A DNA stretch of 64,000 nt from Paguma larvata. Taxonomy: Eukaryota > Chordata > Mammalia > Carnivora > Viverridae. The DNA is taken from NCBI GenBank assembly GCA_030068075.1, contig CM057841.1:43255030-43319029 (forward strand), given 5' to 3'. A program made the translations under genes and the position numbers. Below, in pieces: positions 60,744-64,000 of this stretch. Each line of letters starts with the position of its first letter. Within the stretch, counting starts at the first letter, position 1. The notes beneath the pieces are model-generated. The model searched no databases, was not told the DNA's origin, and worked only from the letters and a program-made list of their open reading frames with translations.

Positions 60744-60787
60744 AGCTGGATTAAGATTCTCTCTCCTTCTCCCTCTGCCGTTCTCAT
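60744..60787 (+). repeat. Partial duplicate of the SINE 3' half
   Basis: 'GCTGGATTAAGATTCTCTCT' followed by 'CCTTCTCCCTCTGCC' repeats the SINE text at 60646-60680 just outside the target-site duplication. No head or tail is attached. Confidence 0.75.
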
Positions 60788-61510
60788 AGCATGTGAGGCT
60801 GAGACAAGTAGTAACTGCCTTCATTTCTTCAAAAAAATTCACTTACTTCCTATGTTTGCCTAAATTATCAAGTAGGCAAACCTCAACTGAGAACGTCTAA
60901 AAGGCACAGAGAGTAATGTTTATGGTTAGTATTTGTTTCTGTTAATAATACAACAACAATTTTAAATCTGACTCCAGTAAAGGACCTTTCTTCTTCCAAA
61001 ATGAACATCTAAATAAACCACTATATCTTAGAATATAGTTGGTTGAAATTCTGAGAAAGAAAAAAATTGTTAAATTTGGTCTTAATCTTTCAGTTAAAAT
61101 TTTTTATGCTTGTCTAATATTAATGGCTGTGCAATGCTCATTTTTACCAAATTCTGAAAGTTAGGTCTTTTAAGATGTATTTTTAGCAAATGAGCAGCAC
61201 AAAGTAATCAGCCCAAAGTTCACGTCAGTTTCTCTCTAACCAATATTTCAAAGGAATCTTCTCTAGATTTAAATTAACAGTCTATTATTTCCAAATAACC
61301 AAAAGTTGAATGAACTATTAACTATTAGCAACATGAAATTGCCATTGTTATAAGTCAAAAGAGTTAAATTATGGTAATTTCATGTGGCTTAAGCTAATAA
61401 TAGTTCTTTAGACAGTTCCAACTCTATATTCTAAAAAAGCAAATACACACAAAAAAATGCTTACATCATGTGCAAATTCATGTAAAAAATGTTTCCAAAT
61501 AAACAACTAA

Positions 61511-61828
61511 ATGCAATTGTACAAAGAAATAAAAATAGAGGGTTTTAAGAAAATGCGGGAAAAAAATCAGGTAGTTCAACAGGTTACTGAAATCCTGGCG
61601 GTGATCGATAAATCGACTTCTGCTTCACTTTTTATGAAGAGGCTGTACTTAGCAAATCACTGTGTAAGCTGCCTCAATAACAGCACTCCTGCTATCAGGT
61701 TTACTTGCAATGATTCCAACAAAGAAATTAATTTCTTAGATGACAAGAAAAGGTTATCTGAAACAGGAAAAACACAGGAGACTGAGCTTTCTGCTAATAA
61801 AACAGACAAGTATCAGTCTAGGCACTGA
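61511..61828 (+). other. 105-codon open frame, no recognised product
   Basis: An uninterrupted frame not explained by any repeat I recognise, starting MQLYKEIKIEGF and ending DKYQSRH. Composition is mixed rather than low-complexity, with four Cys and no membrane segment or signal peptide. It includes a small CpG cluster ('GGTGATCGATAAATCGAC', 61600-61617) in CpG-poor DNA. Frames of this length are expected by chance a few times in 64 kb of AT-rich DNA, and no splice signals or promoter stand out. Most likely not a gene. Confidence 0.12.
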
Positions 61829-61931
61829 ATTCAGAGCTGTTTTATGCTCTGCAAGATCTAAATTCCCTATAGCGTAACTACTATCATTACTTTAGACACA
61901 TACATATCTACCTATACACATATACCCATAC

Positions 61932-61934
<3 letters not shown>

Positions 61935-61989
<55 letters not shown>
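61935..61989 (+). repeat. (AC)27 microsatellite
   Basis: Uninterrupted 55-bp dinucleotide run; very likely polymorphic. Confidence 0.98.
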
Positions 61990-61994
<5 letters not shown>

Positions 61995-62439
61995 TTGCTC
62001 CTCTTTACCTGTTTTAGCAAGGTTCCTAGTTGCAGCCCAGAAACTTCCATTATCTAGAAATGAAAGTCTGGGCAAAGTGGATTGTTAGTTACCCTAATCT
62101 ACAGCTACACCTTGCTTGTGCAAGTACGTGTATGCATACATATATAAACACTCAACTAACCACATCTCAAACTCCAAAGAATGCTTTTCTGAAATTATAG
62201 TGAACTTACTATCTCTACAGAAAATAAATAGTGCTATAAAATTATTCAACAGTTTTAACTTGTTTTATGACTACATCAGTTAACTATGTAACTCACAGTG
62301 ATCAAATTTGAGAACCTGGGAAATGCCATTCATCACAAATCATCAGGCCTATTTTTCTTAAAAGGTTACATACTTAAATCATATTCATATAGTTAGGAAT
62401 TACCACTGACAACCTTTTAGAATTATTCTATGTTGTAAA
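61990..62439. other. Unassigned stretch
   Basis: No recognisable repeat or gene. Confidence 0.4.
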
Positions 62440-62640
62440 TATGAAGGAAGTCTCTGTGGCATTCTATAGGTCTGAGTCTCAACTTCATTACTTACCAAAA
62501 ATGTACCTTAGAAGAAAATGCTTAACCTTAATTCTTTACTTCCTAATGTATAAAGTAGGGATAATAGTACTTACCTCATAGGGATTTTCTTAAGTATTAA
62601 ACGATGCAATGTATATATAATCTTAATACAATACAGTAGC
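62440..62640 (+). mobile_element. MIR SINE
   Basis: 'GTCTGAGTCTCAACTTCATT', 'AGTAGGGATAATAGTACTTA' and 'CCTCATAGGGATTTTCTTAA' match MIR on the plus strand. Confidence 0.75.
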
Positions 62641-63028
62641 ATGAAATTAATTTTCAATAACATTATAGTTGCTAAAAGTATGGTGTACAGTTAACTTATA
62701 AGTGGTTTGAAGTTAGTGGTCACCTATTCCTGTATTCTTTGGTGGAAACATTTTCTATTAAAAATAATTTATTTCCTTTTATAATATTTAGATTTCCAGA
62801 ATTATTATTTCTGACTGTAAAAACTATGAGAATCTTGAGTAGTTTAAAAGAAAGAGTGCTCTTATAATAAGATTAATTACTTTTTTATATGGCATTTCTT
62901 CCCATTATTGAATTTCAACATCAGATATAATAGCGCAAGTAAAGAATAAAAATCAGAGCTCCTTGCCCCCTAACTTTAATAAACTACCAATTTAATGGGC
63001 TAAAATGCAGATGATAGTTTTATTTGTG
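62641..63028. other. Unassigned AT-rich stretch
   Basis: Nothing recognised. Confidence 0.4.
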
Positions 63029-63045
63029 CTAAAAAGAACAAGTGT

Positions 63046-63284
63046 TGGGGCACCTGGGTGGCCCAGTTGGTTGAGGGTCCAACTTCAACTCAGTTCATGA
63101 TCTCGTAGTTTTTGAGTTCAAGCTCTGTTTTGGGACCTGTGCTGACAGCTCAGAGCCTACAGCCTGCTTGTATTCTGTGTCTCCCTCTCTCTCTTCCCCT
63201 CCCCTGCCCACATTCTGTCTCTGCCTCTGTCTGTCTCGCTCTCAAAAACAAACATTAAAAATTTTTTTTTAAAAAAAGGAAATA
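63046..63284 (+). mobile_element. SINEC_Fc-like SINE, complete
   Basis: The head 'GGGGCACCTGGGTGGCCCAG' leads into 'CAGCTCAGAGCCTACAGCC' and 'CTCTGCCTCTGTCTGTCTCG' with an A-rich tail. A 17-bp duplication with one mismatch, CTAAAAAGAACAAGTGT, is at 63029-63045 and 63285-63301. Confidence 0.97.
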
Positions 63285-63334
63285 CTAAAAAAAACAAGTG
63301 TAAACATTAAATCAAAATAGAGTCAAATTAGATT

Positions 63335-63490
63335 TTAGAGTTTGAGGAAACCTTTAAAATCATGTAATCCAATGCCCTCCTGTTATAAATAAGACCCCAA
63401 AAAGGTGATCTGTCCAAAGTCACATGGCCAGAATCAGAGACAGGACAACAAATCACGTCTTCTGCTACCTACTCTTATTATCTTTTCATT
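63335..63490 (-). mobile_element. MIR-class ancient repeat fragment
   Basis: 'AAATCATGTAATCCAATGCC', 'AAAAAGGTGATCTGTCCAAA' and 'GTCACATGGCCAGAATCAGA' resemble a reverse-complemented MIR-type core. The exact family is uncertain. Confidence 0.45.
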
Positions 63491-63619
63491 ATACTCCTTT
63501 CCAAATTATAAGTTAAAATCATGAAACAAATTCCTATTCCAGAATTTCTAATAAAAACCATCTTTAAATACACAATGGTAATTAAGAGGTGTGATGACAA
63601 GGCTGAGGAAAAAAACTAG

Positions 63620-63770
63620 TGTAACATAGTGGAAAATACCCTTTGAAGTCAAACAGACCTTGTTTCAAATGCCAGTTCTGTCACTCCTTTATTCTGTGTC
63701 AGTGGGCAAAGAACTTACTCTGAGCTTCAGATTCTTCACTTGTAAAATGGGGATAATGCCACCTAGAACA
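63620..63770 (+). mobile_element. MIR SINE
   Basis: 'GAAGTCAAACAGACCTTGTT', 'GTGGGCAAAGAACTTACTCT' and 'CACTTGTAAAATGGGGATAA' match MIR. Confidence 0.8.
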
Positions 63771-63809
63771 AAATAAATAGATCAAAAAAGATTAGAATCG
63801 CACAATAAC

Positions 63810-63965
63810 ACAATCTCAACAACAGTTGGGAGTCATACTACCTATATTTGAGTCCCAACACCACAACTTACTTGTTGTTTGTTCAACTTATAGAACATCT
63901 TTGAGCCTGGAAACTACTTTAACACAGAATATGGCACATAATAAATGTAAAGAGTTTCAGTATTA
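63810..63965 (+). mobile_element. MIR SINE, second copy
   Basis: 'GGGAGTCATACTACCTATAT', 'TTGAGTCCCAACACCACAAC' and 'ATATGGCACATAATAAATGT' follow MIR with the central part shortened. It sits right beside the previous MIR in the same direction. Confidence 0.6.
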
Positions 63966-64000
63966 TCAGTATTACATATAAATCTGCTGCCACTTACTGG

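Overview
This window looks like ordinary AT-rich nuclear DNA from a feliform carnivore, most likely a cat-family species. The main evidence is about sixteen copies of a tRNA-derived SINE. Each has a head close to 'GGCGCCTGGGTGGCTCAG', a body with 'CTCAGGTCATGATCTCACGG', a CT-rich stretch and an A-rich tail, which is the carnivore SINEC type with feline SINEC_Fc-like diagnostic text. The L1 3' ends are also carnivore-like. No protein-coding exon, rRNA, functional tRNA, CRISPR array, operon or bacterial feature can be supported. The window is intergenic or deep-intronic DNA dominated by transposon remnants of several ages.

Layout. 1-8 kb: an ancient minus-strand L1M cut by a SINE, a cluster of SINEs, a polypurine tract, L2, hAT and MIR fragments, an unexplained pair of ~110-bp repeats 800 bp apart (6.1 and 6.9 kb), and an LTR inside an L2. 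8-16 kb: mostly old, decayed DNA, with an ancient LTR followed by a tRNA-Leu-like primer binding site (11.2-11.6 kb) and L2 and MIR remnants. 16-24.3 kb: a nested L1 complex. An old L1M is split by a younger 5'-truncated L1 with a 13-bp target-site duplication, with SINEs on top and further L1M 3' ends beyond. 24.8-28.7 kb: SINEs, two L2 copies meeting tail to tail, and an MLT1-like LTR. 28.7-40.5 kb: repeat-poor, with a consensus CRE site, a 35-nt hairpin, a CA microsatellite, and single L2, hAT, MER5A-like and LTR copies.

40.5-48.4 kb: a second nested L1 complex. An old L1M carries a 547-bp L1 insert flanked by a 16-bp duplication. Next to it is the most complete element in the window, an L1 with 5' UTR, ORF1 and ORF2 remnants (about 43.69-48.42 kb). 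It is dead: ORF1 has stops and frameshifts, ORF2 has frameshifts and has lost the catalytic core of reverse transcriptase, and the 3' UTR is absent. 48.4-64 kb: MIR, L2 and an MLT1-like LTR, a SINE abutting a truncated L1 (54.9-56.6 kb), more SINEs, a 55-bp CA microsatellite and several MIRs at the right end.

The features do not work together as a pathway. They record successive retrotransposition: ancient MIR, L2, hAT and LTR copies first, then L1M, then carnivore L1 and SINEC insertions. I found no convincing previously undescribed system. The items most worth checking are the 6.1/6.9 kb repeat pair, the repeat-poor block at 28.7-33.4 kb, the 105-codon frame at 61.5 kb, the LTR with primer site, and the L1 deletion junction.
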